10,487 nucleotides of DNA. Source: Clostridia bacterium. Its GTDB lineage: Bacteria > Bacillota_A > Clostridia > Oscillospirales > CAG-272. A program made the translations under genes and the position numbers. Of the stretch, positions 1 through 5,836 are shown one piece after another. Below the pieces are notes generated by a model. The model made no database searches. It saw only the letters and a list, made by a program, of their open reading frames with translations, and had not been told where the DNA came from. Position 1 is the stretch's first letter, and each line of letters opens with the position of its first letter. Location: the NCBI GenBank assembly GCA_017453335.1, contig JAFTKI010000021.1:1-10487 (forward strand). The letters are read 5' to 3'.

Positions 1-200
1 ACCATCACGTATGCATCGATCAGTACCAATAATCTTCCCGTTTCCGTGATCTCGGACCGATCCCCCAAATGATCTGCTGTATCGATCATTGAATTGACCA
101 CCTCGGGCAGCCAATAAATGATAAAAACAAGTGCCGCAATACAAAGAAGCGAGAAAAGTGCCGACACGATGAGAGAATGCTTTCCCGGTTTCAATTTCAT
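1..200 (-). CDS. Small membrane protein, probably DUF2975 family (5' end only)
   Basis: Only the first 66 codons are inside the window; the gene continues past the left edge. The start is the ATG at 198-200, preceded by a GGAG ribosome binding site (209-212, 8 nt away). The N-terminus MKLKPGKHSL is basic, then residues 9-31 form one strong hydrophobic segment ending in WLP, followed by a polar, probably extracytoplasmic stretch rich in Asp/Glu, and then the start of another hydrophobic run (LLVLIDAYVM). This resembles DUF2975 integral membrane proteins of Firmicutes, which usually have about four membrane segments and often sit next to a small XRE-type regulator gene. The family call comes from overall resemblance, not from a diagnostic motif. 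Its function is unknown. It has its own consensus promoter and is not part of the sigF transcript, because a terminator lies between them. Confidence 0.55.
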   Translation of the reverse strand, partial: MKLKPGKHSLIVSALFSLLCIAALVFIIYWLPEVVNSMIDTADHLGDRSEITETGRLLVLIDAYVM

Positions 201-230
201 TTTCTGGTCTCCTTTTCCTTTTATGATTTG

Positions 231-259
231 ATTATAGCACTGTACTTTCCGTTTGTCAA
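231..259 (-). promoter_or_regulatory. Consensus sigma-A promoter of the left-edge membrane gene
   Basis: Reading the minus strand, a perfect -35 TTGACA (259-254) is followed by a 17-nt spacer and a perfect -10 TATAAT (236-231). The bases TGC just before the -10 make an extended -10. Both hexamers match consensus completely, which suggests a very strong promoter that would need repression to be controlled. Confidence 0.85.
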
Positions 260-265
260 TATTTT

Positions 266-284
266 TTTATCGAAATTCGATAAA
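266..284. promoter_or_regulatory. 19-bp perfect palindrome, candidate operator
   Basis: The sequence TTTATCGAA-A-TTCGATAAA is a perfect inverted repeat around a single central A. It ends 6 bp upstream of the -35 hexamer of the left-edge gene's promoter and lies just beyond the sigF terminator. The symmetry and placement suit a dimeric repressor or activator. The regulator is not identified; a partner XRE-type gene just outside the window is one possibility. The operator role is inferred. Confidence 0.5.
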
Positions 285-293
285 TTATTTTCT

Positions 294-330
294 AAAAAAA
301 AGGAATCAAGCCTCAGCTCAATTCCTTTTT
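294..330 (-). terminator. Intrinsic terminator of the spoIIA operon
   Basis: On the minus strand, AAAAAGGAAT (330-321) pairs perfectly with ATTCCTTTTT (306-297) across a 14-nt loop, and the U run continues to 294. The sigF stop codon (315-313) lies inside the loop, so the terminator overlaps the end of the gene. The stem is A/U-rich but 10 bp long with about eight terminal U residues. Confidence 0.75.
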
Positions 331-1047
331 GAGTGCCGCGAGGATTTTCTTTTCCTCCCTTGAGATCTTGACCTGTGTCAATCCCAGTGCCGCGGCGGTC
401 TGCTGTTGTGTCATGTTTCTGTAATATCGCATCAGTATGATCTTTCTCCACTCAATCGGCAATCGCTCAATGCATTGCGCAAGCGAGATGCGGTCACAGA
501 TACGCTCGTTCTCCTCAAGGCTGTCACTGTCCGCAAGAAAGCCCTCGTAGGTCACGCTGTCCTCTCCAAACACCGAATCCGACAGCGATGTAACGGGCGA
601 GATCGCGTCCAGTGAGATCGCTGCCTCCTCAGCGCTGATGCCGCACAGCGCGGCAAGCTCGGAGATCCCCGCCTCTCTTCCCTCCTCGGTCAGGATACGG
701 TTCTTTTCGTGCATCAGGGCGATCCCCTGCTTTTTGTAGATGCGGCTGACCTTCAAAAGCCCGTCATCGCGCAGGTGCCGTTTGATCTCTCCAACGATCA
801 AGGGAACAGCATACGTGGAAAACTGTGTTCCGCGCTCCAAGGAAAAGGAGCGGATCGCTTTGAGCATTCCAACCGTTCCGATCTGGATCAGATCCTCATA
901 TTCAGTGCCTCGATCCAAAAACTTTCGCGCCACCCGTCGGACAAGTCCCGCGTTTTCCTCCAAAAGCAGTGCCTCAGCCTCGGCGTCTCCCTCCCTGACA
1001 CGTTCCAAAAGTGCAGTATTTCTCTCGTACAGAGACGTATGATCCAT
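313..1047 (-). CDS. sigF: RNA polymerase sporulation sigma factor SigF
   Basis: Sigma-70 family protein of 244 residues (Bacillus subtilis SigF is about 255) that directs the first forespore-specific transcription. Region 2 covers about residues 35-105 and includes the core-binding stretch YEDLIQIGTVGMLKAI (50-65) and the -10 recognition part FSTYAVPLIVGEIKRHLRDD. Region 3 spans about 112-165. Region 4 (about 185-240) carries the helix-turn-helix MTQQQTAAALGLTQVKISRE, which reads the -35 element. The ATG at 1047 is preceded by a strong GAGGTGA ribosome binding site (1058-1052). It is the last gene of the spoIIA operon, 36 nt after spoIIAB. By family knowledge the protein is held inactive by SpoIIAB until dephosphorylated SpoIIAA releases it. 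The gene order with both regulators makes SigF far more likely than SigG or SigB. Confidence 0.95.
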   Translation of the reverse strand: MDHTSLYERNTALLERVREGDAEAEALLLEENAGLVRRVARKFLDRGTEYEDLIQIGTVGMLKAIRSFSLERGTQFSTYAVPLIVGEIKRHLRDDGLLKVSRIYKKQGIALMHEKNRILTEEGREAGISELAALCGISAEEAAISLDAISPVTSLSDSVFGEDSVTYEGFLADSDSLEENERICDRISLAQCIERLPIEWRKIILMRYYRNMTQQQTAAALGLTQVKISREEKKILAALKKELS

Positions 1048-1083
1048 CCAATCACCTCAAACCAAAAAATTGCAAGCGTTTGC

Positions 1084-1536
1084 TTACTTATGTAACCGTT
1101 TGAGTAAGGTGACGGTCGTGCCTTTGTTCGGGCGGCTGCTCACGCGGACGCCGTCGCAAAAGCTCTCCATCACGGTAAAGCCCATTCCACTTCGCTCGCC
1201 CTCGGCATCGGTGGTAAACAACGGCTCTCTTGCGCGGCGCACATCATCAATGCCGCAGCCCTTGTCACGGATCTCGATCAGAATCATGCGTCCCTCGCAA
1301 AGCTTGACCGAGATCGAGATCTCCCCCACCGTATCGCGGTAGGCGTGTACAATGCAGTTGGTAACCGCCTCCGATACAGCACATTTGAGATCGGCAAGCT
1401 CCACGGCGGTGGGGTTGAGCTGTGCGCAAAACGCCGCCACGGCAGATCTTGCCATTCCTTCGTTGACCGAGAGTGACGGCATCGCCAATCGCATCTCATT
1501 TTCAACCTCCGCATGAAAATCAACTCTTGTTTTCAT
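1084..1536 (-). CDS. spoIIAB: Anti-sigma F factor SpoIIAB (serine kinase)
   Basis: A 150-residue GHKL-fold ATPase (B. subtilis SpoIIAB has 146). It binds SigF and keeps it inactive, and it phosphorylates the anti-anti-sigma factor SpoIIAA. The ATP-binding boxes are visible: N box SEAVTNCIVHAY at about 55-66 (with E56 and N60), G1 box DKGCG at 91-95, and G2 box GERSGMGF at 113-120. The C-terminus RPNKGTTVTLLKRL is typical of the fold. The ATG at 1536 has an AGGAAGG ribosome binding site; the gap from the spoIIAA stop is only 15 nt, which suggests translational coupling. The order spoIIAA-spoIIAB-sigF is the classical one. Confidence 0.96.
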   Translation of the reverse strand: MKTRVDFHAEVENEMRLAMPSLSVNEGMARSAVAAFCAQLNPTAVELADLKCAVSEAVTNCIVHAYRDTVGEISISVKLCEGRMILIEIRDKGCGIDDVRRAREPLFTTDAEGERSGMGFTVMESFCDGVRVSSRPNKGTTVTLLKRLHK

Positions 1537-1551
1537 AAACAGTCCTTCCTT

Positions 1552-1896
1552 TTATCCTTCCGTTTTTGTTTTTGTGCGCAGGATACCGACCATGCGCTCC
1601 ATACCCGCCAGCTTTACGATCTTCAGCACCGCGGCACTGGGATCGAGGAGTGCAAGTTCTCCCCCGTATCGCTGCATCAGAGCCAGCCGCCCCATGATGA
1701 GTCCCAAGCCCGAGCTGTCCATAAAATCGACCGAGGAAAGTTCCAAAAGCACCTTTTTCGGGCGTTTTGCCGTGATTTCCTCATCAATCGCCGTTCGCAC
1801 CGAGACCGCGCTGTGATGATCGATCTCGCCGCCGATATGCACCACCATGACTTCTCCCTTTGTTTCGTAGGTTACACGTCCGCCGTTGCGAATCAT
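1552..1896 (-). CDS. spoIIAA: Anti-sigma F factor antagonist SpoIIAA
   Basis: A 114-residue STAS-domain protein. The unphosphorylated form binds SpoIIAB and frees SigF; SpoIIAB inactivates it by serine phosphorylation, and the SpoIIE phosphatase (not in this window) reverses that. The diagnostic motif FMDSSGLG lies at residues 58-65; S62 lines up with the phosphorylated Ser58 of B. subtilis SpoIIAA. The N-terminal strand VMVVHIGGEIDHHSA matches the family's first STAS strand and helix. The start ATG at 1896 follows AAAGGA about 10 nt upstream. It is the promoter-proximal gene of the operon. Confidence 0.95.
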   Translation of the reverse strand: MIRNGGRVTYETKGEVMVVHIGGEIDHHSAVSVRTAIDEEITAKRPKKVLLELSSVDFMDSSGLGLIMGRLALMQRYGGELALLDPSAAVLKIVKLAGMERMVGILRTKTKTEG

Positions 1897-1928
1897 ATTT
1901 TCACATCCTTTCTTTTCTCTTTGGCTTT

Positions 1929-1962
1929 ATTGTAGCATACCGAAAAAGAAAAAATTGTCGGA
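1929..1962 (-). promoter_or_regulatory. Possible Spo0A-controlled promoter of the spoIIA operon
   Basis: On the minus strand there is an extended -10, TGC TACAAT (TACAAT at 1934-1929), 33 nt before the spoIIAA start. There is no good -35 hexamer at the normal spacing. In its place lies TCCGACA (1962-1956), which matches the Spo0A box (TTCGACA, the complement of TGTCGAA) at 6 of 7 bases and would sit at about -34 to -40. A Spo0A box replacing a poor -35 is the known layout of Spo0A-activated sporulation promoters. In B. subtilis spoIIA uses sigma-H; no convincing sigma-H -10 (GAAT core) is visible here. Confidence 0.4.
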
Positions 1963-2001
1963 GTTTGTATGCGCTTTGAGTTTTTTTGAAGCAAACAAGG
2001 A

Positions 2002-2045
2002 AAAAGCGCTCACATCTCGGATTTTGCCTTGATGGGAGCGCTTTT
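2002..2045 (-). terminator. Intrinsic terminator after the lipoprotein gene
   Basis: The arms AAAAGCGCTCACATC (2002-2016) and GATGGGAGCGCTTTT (2031-2045) pair over 15 bp with one mismatch and a 14-nt loop. On the minus strand the second arm ends in a run of five T (GCGCTTTTT), 22 nt after the stop of the lipoprotein gene. It separates that gene from the spoIIA promoter. Confidence 0.85.
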
Positions 2046-2066
2046 GGTTGATTATTTTATAAAATC

Positions 2067-3269
2067 TTATTTCAAAGAGACCACACCGTCGGTGCAAATA
2101 ACCTGCGTTGCGGGAACTTCAGAGTTCCAAGAATAACCCTTGGAAATTGCATTCCACTGAGAAACTGTGCCGTCAAAATAAATGCTTGTAAGGCTTGGGC
2201 AAACCGAAAACGCAATATCGCCGATGCTTGTCACGCAGGCGGGAATGGAGATATTTGTCAGGTTCCTACAACTGAAGAATGCACCATTACCGATACCGAT
2301 CACGCTTCCATCTATTGGAATAATACTGCTTTTGCACCCTACAATCATCGTTTTGCTCGCTGTCTCAATTAAGCAATTCTCATTGGAGTGATATATCGGA
2401 TTACCGTTTTTTACTGTAATAGTTGTAAGGTTACTGCAACCGCTGAACACATAATAACCAATGCTAGTTACACTATCGGCAATCGTAATACTGGTAAGAT
2501 TGCTGCAAAGCATGAATGCATAATTGCCGATGAGCGTCACACTATTCGGGATCGTGACGCTTGTAAAGCTGGTACAACCAAAGAATGTAGAAATACCGAT
2601 GCTTGTTACGGTCCACCCCTCGGGAGCAGTTGGTGGAATTAAAATATCAGTGTCTTTGCAAGTACCAATTCCGCTGACAAGACAGGTGCCATCGCCGTTA
2701 GAAGTGAATTCCAAACCAGTACTATAATCAAGTACGCTACATTCTGTACAAACCCTATTTACGTAATCGTGCCCCTTTGCAGAAATCTCAAACTGCGCAA
2801 CCAATACTTCATTACATGCAGAACAATGCTTGCCCTCGGTCAATCCCTTTTCGGTGCAGGTTGCTTCCTTTGCCGCATCAATTACTTCGGTGTGTCCCTT
2901 TGCTGCGATTTCGGTCTGTGCAACCAAGACCTCGTTACAAACCGAGCAGTATTTGCCCTCGATCAATCCCTTTTCGGTGCAGGTTGCAGCCTTACCCTCA
3001 TCGGTTACTTCGGCGTGGCCATTCGCGCAAGGATCGGTATTTTCATTGCCCGTGTCGGGATTCGGATCATTACTTTGATCATTATTCTGATCATTATTCT
3101 GATCATTATTTTGATCGTTGTTTTGATTATTTTCGCCGTTTTGCTCGTTGCTTTCGTTGTTCGTGGGCGGTGTGTTCGTATCATTTTCCTCGTCACACGC
3201 CGCAAAAACAAACAGGCAGGCACAAATAAGCACGCAAGCGATCAAAACCGTCAAAAGTCTTTTTTTCAT
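2067..3269 (-). CDS. BspA-like leucine-rich-repeat surface lipoprotein with CxxC repeats
   Basis: Predicted lipoprotein of 400 residues. The N-terminus MKKRLLTVLIACVLICACLF is a signal peptide, and FAAC (22-25) is the likely lipobox with lipidated C25, so the protein should be anchored outside the membrane. Residues 26-80 are a low-complexity linker rich in Asn, Asp and Gln, with NNDQ repeated. Two near-identical 41-residue repeats follow (84-124 and 125-165), each holding ATCTEKGL and a CSxC pair, then a partial third with CTEC (174-177). From about 219 to 365 there are LRR_5/BspA-type repeats of the form CSNLTSITIADSVTSIG, ending with a tail containing SQWNAISKGYSW. BspA-like repeats are associated with surface binding, but the ligand here is unknown. 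An AGGAG site (3281-3277) precedes the ATG. The gene is monocistronic, with its own promoter and terminator. Confidence 0.88.
   Translation of the reverse strand: MKKRLLTVLIACVLICACLFVFAACDEENDTNTPPTNNESNEQNGENNQNNDQNNDQNNDQNNDQSNDPNPDTGNENTDPCANGHAEVTDEGKAATCTEKGLIEGKYCSVCNEVLVAQTEIAAKGHTEVIDAAKEATCTEKGLTEGKHCSACNEVLVAQFEISAKGHDYVNRVCTECSVLDYSTGLEFTSNGDGTCLVSGIGTCKDTDILIPPTAPEGWTVTSIGISTFFGCTSFTSVTIPNSVTLIGNYAFMLCSNLTSITIADSVTSIGYYVFSGCSNLTTITVKNGNPIYHSNENCLIETASKTMIVGCKSSIIPIDGSVIGIGNGAFFSCRNLTNISIPACVTSIGDIAFSVCPSLTSIYFDGTVSQWNAISKGYSWNSEVPATQVICTDGVVSLK
2775..3020 (-). repeat. Two tandem 123-bp units encoding cysteine-rich repeats
   Basis: Units at 3020-2898 and 2897-2775 encode 41-residue copies that share GH-EV at the start, TCTEKGL in the middle, CNEVLVAQ near the end and AK at the close. 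Each copy holds three cysteines, two of them as CSVC or CSAC. The nucleotide copies are also clearly similar, which points to internal duplication. Confidence 0.85.
3066..3125 (-). repeat. 12-bp tandem repeat in the lipoprotein linker
   Basis: Five consecutive 12-bp units with the consensus ATCATTATTCTG (plus strand) start at 3066, 3078, 3090, 3102 and 3114. Units 2 and 3 are identical; the others differ by one to three bases. They encode NNDQ-type repeats between the lipid anchor and the cysteine repeats. Being a multiple of three, copy changes would keep the frame. Confidence 0.9.
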
Positions 3270-3303
3270 AGTTGTTCTCCTATGTAAAATGATTCATCAG
3301 CTT

Positions 3304-3332
3304 ATTGTACCACCGATTACAAAATTTGTCAA
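3304..3332 (-). promoter_or_regulatory. Sigma-A promoter of the lipoprotein gene
   Basis: On the minus strand: -35 TTGACA (3332-3327), a 17-nt spacer and -10 TACAAT (3309-3304). Eleven of twelve hexamer bases match consensus. It lies 35 nt before the lipoprotein ATG and is divergent from the hydrolase promoter at 3402. Confidence 0.85.
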
Positions 3333-3401
3333 GAGGAGTCTTTTTCGTTTTGATTTCTTTCCTTTTTCTCGGTTTTCACCCCTATTTTTTCAAAAAAGCA
3401 G

Positions 3402-3430
3402 TAGACAAGCCGTGCAAAATGTGATATAAT
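3402..3430 (+). promoter_or_regulatory. Sigma-A promoter of the hydrolase (and possibly gltX-glnS)
   Basis: -35 TAGACA (3402-3407), a 17-nt spacer and a perfect -10 TATAAT (3425-3430), with TGA directly before the -10 as an extended element. It leaves a short leader of about 28 nt before the TTG start. No promoter of similar quality is visible upstream of gltX. Confidence 0.85.
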
Positions 3431-3450
3431 ATAATGAAAAATTGTTTTGC

Positions 3451-3456
3451 GAGGTG
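3451..3456 (+). promoter_or_regulatory. Ribosome binding site fixing a TTG start
   Basis: GAGGTG, 8 nt upstream of TTG at 3465. The nearby ATG at 3457 is out of frame with the hydrolase, and the upstream in-frame TTG at 3447 precedes this site, so the site decides the start. Confidence 0.7.
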
Positions 3457-3464
3457 ATGCGGCT

Positions 3465-4079
3465 TTGACGATCGAAAATCTTTATCCCGGAGCATGGGGT
3501 TCTAACTGCTACCTGTTGGTTTCGGGCAATCATGCCGCCGTGGTCGATCCCAGTGCCAACGCGAACACCATCCGCAACACTCTGCAGCAAAAATACGGTG
3601 CCTCGCTCGATTTCATCCTGCTCACCCACGGTCATTTTGACCATATCGTATCCGCAGACAGTCTGCGCGACTTGACGGGTGCGCCACTCTACATTCACAA
3701 ATGGGATGCCGAAATGCTCTCGGACTCGAAAAAGAATGCGTTTTACACGTTGTTCCGCGTCGATCGCACCTATCGCCCCGCCGAAAGACTTTTGGAGGAC
3801 GGTGATGTTCTCACCTTGGGGGACTCGACCATCCGCGTGATTTCCACGCCGGGACATTCGCAGGGCTCGGTGTGCTATCTGTGCAACGATGAATTTCTGA
3901 TCACGGGCGACACCCTGTTTGAAAATACCTACGGCCGCTACGATCTTTGGGGCGGGAGCGAGGACGCGTTGTTTGCATCACTCGCATTGCTCCGCGAGTT
4001 AGATCAGTCCCTGCCCATTTACCCGGGGCATGGCGAGAGCGCAAAACTCGGCGCGGCGCTGGATGAGGTTCTCTATTAA
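3465..4079 (+). CDS. Metallo-beta-lactamase-fold hydrolase (glyoxalase II-like)
   Basis: A 204-residue cytoplasmic MBL-fold enzyme. The metal ligands are visible: THGHFDH (H55, H57, D59, H60), TPGHSQGS (H131), GDTLF (D149) and PGHG (H189). The short length and motif set fit the small glyoxalase II/YcbL-like group of thioester hydrolases, but the substrate cannot be read from the sequence. I chose the TTG at 3465 as start because the GAGGTG site (3451-3456) lies 8 nt before it; the in-frame TTG at 3447 has no such site. With this start the protein begins MTIENLYPGAWGSNCYLL, as is usual for the family. gltX follows after 40 nt, so the two may be co-transcribed. Confidence 0.9.
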   Translation: MTIENLYPGAWGSNCYLLVSGNHAAVVDPSANANTIRNTLQQKYGASLDFILLTHGHFDHIVSADSLRDLTGAPLYIHKWDAEMLSDSKKNAFYTLFRVDRTYRPAERLLEDGDVLTLGDSTIRVISTPGHSQGSVCYLCNDEFLITGDTLFENTYGRYDLWGGSEDALFASLALLRELDQSLPIYPGHGESAKLGAALDEVLY

Positions 4080-4119
4080 CAAAATTAAAATCACGACTAA
4101 TATCAGAAAGGATATAACC

Positions 4120-5805
4120 ATGGATTATCAGCTTCTTGCCAACCTTCTTTTTCCAAACGTAACCGACACGCCTGCAGACATGGAGGCAAAATTCCCGCCC
4201 CGACAGCTTCCCGAAGGTGCAAAAGTAACGCGCTTTGCGCCCAGCCCTACGGGATTCGTGCATTTCGGAGGACTGTTCCCCTCTACGATCTGTGAGCGTT
4301 TGGCTCACCAAAGCGGAGGCGTGTTTATTCTTCGTATTGAGGATACCGATGCCAAGCGTGAGGTTGAAGGAGCCGCCGAGGGATTGATCCGTACACTGTC
4401 ACGCTACGGCATTCATTTTGACGAGGGTGCCGTGATCGGCGAGGACGGCACAATCTGCGACAGCGGTGCTTACGGACCTTACCGCCAAAGTCAGCGCGGA
4501 CCGATCTATCACGTATTTGCGAAAAAGCTGGTACAGGAAGGCAAAGCCTATCCCGTATTCACCACGCAGGAGGAGCTGGACGCCCTGAATGCAGTGGATA
4601 AAAAGGCTGAGATCAAGGCAAAGGACTGGCATGAGGATCAAAGTGCGCGCCGCGAGGAAATGCTCAAGGCTCGCAATATCACCATCGAGGAGGTCAAGGC
4701 ACACCTTGAGGCAGGAGATCCCTTCGTCCTTCGTATTCTTGCTGACGGCGATCCCGAAAAGAAAACGCCCTTTACCGACCTGATCAAAGGAAAACTGGAG
4801 ATTCCCGAAAACGACGAGGATTTCGTTCTGCTCAAGAGCGACGGAATTCCCACCTACCACTTTGCACACGCTGTGGACGATCACCTGATGGGAACAACGC
4901 ATGTCATCCGCGGCGAGGAATGGCTCCCCAGCCTTGCAAAGCATATCATGCTGTTCCGCTATCTCGGATTTCGTTTGCCCAAGTTCATGCACATTGCACA
5001 GATCATGCGTCTGGATGAAAACGGCAACAAGAAAAAGCTTTCCAAGCGCGATATGGGCGCCAATATGGACGACTACAGCCGTATGGGCTACGATGCAACC
5101 TGTGTTTGTGAGTATATCATGACGCTGCTCAACTCCAACTACGAGGAGTGGCATATGCAGAATCCCGAAAAGCCCTATACCGACTTCCCCTTCAACATCA
5201 AGAAAATGAGCTCCTCGGGATGTCTCTTTGACTTCAATAAGCTCAACGACGTTTCCAAGAATATCATCTCGCGCATGGATGCCGAAACAGTAACGCGTCT
5301 GGTAACCGATTGGGCATGCGAATACGATCCCGATTTCGGTGCGTTGCTTGCCAAGGATCCCGCTTATACGACCGCGATCTTTGCAATCGGACGCGGCGGC
5401 AAGAAGCCGAGAAAGGATCTTGCAACCTGGGCTGATGCCAAGCCCTATATGGGATTCTTCTTTGACGAGATCTTTACGGTTGAGGACGAATACGCCGAAA
5501 ACTACGACAAGAAGGATATCAAGGCGGCGCTTGAGGGCTTCCTTGCAACCTACGATGCCGCAGACGATATGAACGCTTGGTTTGACAAGATCAAGGCTGT
5601 GGCTCGTTCGATCGGATTTGCCGATGACATGAAGGCTTACAAGGCGGATCCCTCGGCATTCCGCGGAAATGTTGCCGACGTCAGCATGTTCCTGCGCGTT
5701 GCCGTAACGGGTAAGCTCAATTCCCCCGATATGTATGCCGTGATGCAGGTATTGGGCGAAGCCCGCGTGCGCGCACGTGTTGAGAATATGATCAAATCTC
5801 TGTGA
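4120..5805 (+). CDS. gltX: Glutamyl-tRNA synthetase (long form)
   Basis: Class I aminoacyl-tRNA synthetase of 561 residues that attaches glutamate to tRNA(Glu). The catalytic core is clear: RFAPSPTGFVHFGG (38-51) carries the HIGH-type motif as HFGG, LRIEDTD follows at 71-77, and the KMSKS-type loop is KKLSKRDMG (305-313). The helical C-terminal anticodon-binding part ends with a YAVMQVLGEARVRARVE-like segment. At 561 residues it is longer than the usual ~480-490; extra sequence is spread after the HIGH motif and in the C-terminal half. The ATG at 4120 is chosen because AGAAAGGAT sits just upstream. An upstream in-frame extension would run into the end of the hydrolase gene and lacks such a site. 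glnS follows 31 nt after the stop, probably in one transcript. No T-box leader is present in the 40-nt gap before the gene. Confidence 0.94.
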   Translation: MDYQLLANLLFPNVTDTPADMEAKFPPRQLPEGAKVTRFAPSPTGFVHFGGLFPSTICERLAHQSGGVFILRIEDTDAKREVEGAAEGLIRTLSRYGIHFDEGAVIGEDGTICDSGAYGPYRQSQRGPIYHVFAKKLVQEGKAYPVFTTQEELDALNAVDKKAEIKAKDWHEDQSARREEMLKARNITIEEVKAHLEAGDPFVLRILADGDPEKKTPFTDLIKGKLEIPENDEDFVLLKSDGIPTYHFAHAVDDHLMGTTHVIRGEEWLPSLAKHIMLFRYLGFRLPKFMHIAQIMRLDENGNKKKLSKRDMGANMDDYSRMGYDATCVCEYIMTLLNSNYEEWHMQNPEKPYTDFPFNIKKMSSSGCLFDFNKLNDVSKNIISRMDAETVTRLVTDWACEYDPDFGALLAKDPAYTTAIFAIGRGGKKPRKDLATWADAKPYMGFFFDEIFTVEDEYAENYDKKDIKAALEGFLATYDAADDMNAWFDKIKAVARSIGFADDMKAYKADPSAFRGNVADVSMFLRVAVTGKLNSPDMYAVMQVLGEARVRARVENMIKSL

Positions 5806-5836
5806 AAAACACCTAAGAAAGGTTTTGGATAAAACA

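Noticed and set aside
2769..3287. Plus-strand reading frame of 172 codons opposite the lipoprotein gene, with a hydrophobic repeat-rich stretch
   Set aside because: It is the complement of the NNDQ linker and cysteine repeats; the Ile-rich run comes from the 12-bp repeat read backwards. The minus strand has the signal peptide, promoter and terminator.
4080..4119. Possible T-box or other leader before gltX
   Set aside because: The gap is only 40 nt and holds just the ribosome binding site; there is no room for a T-box and no hairpin-terminator structure.
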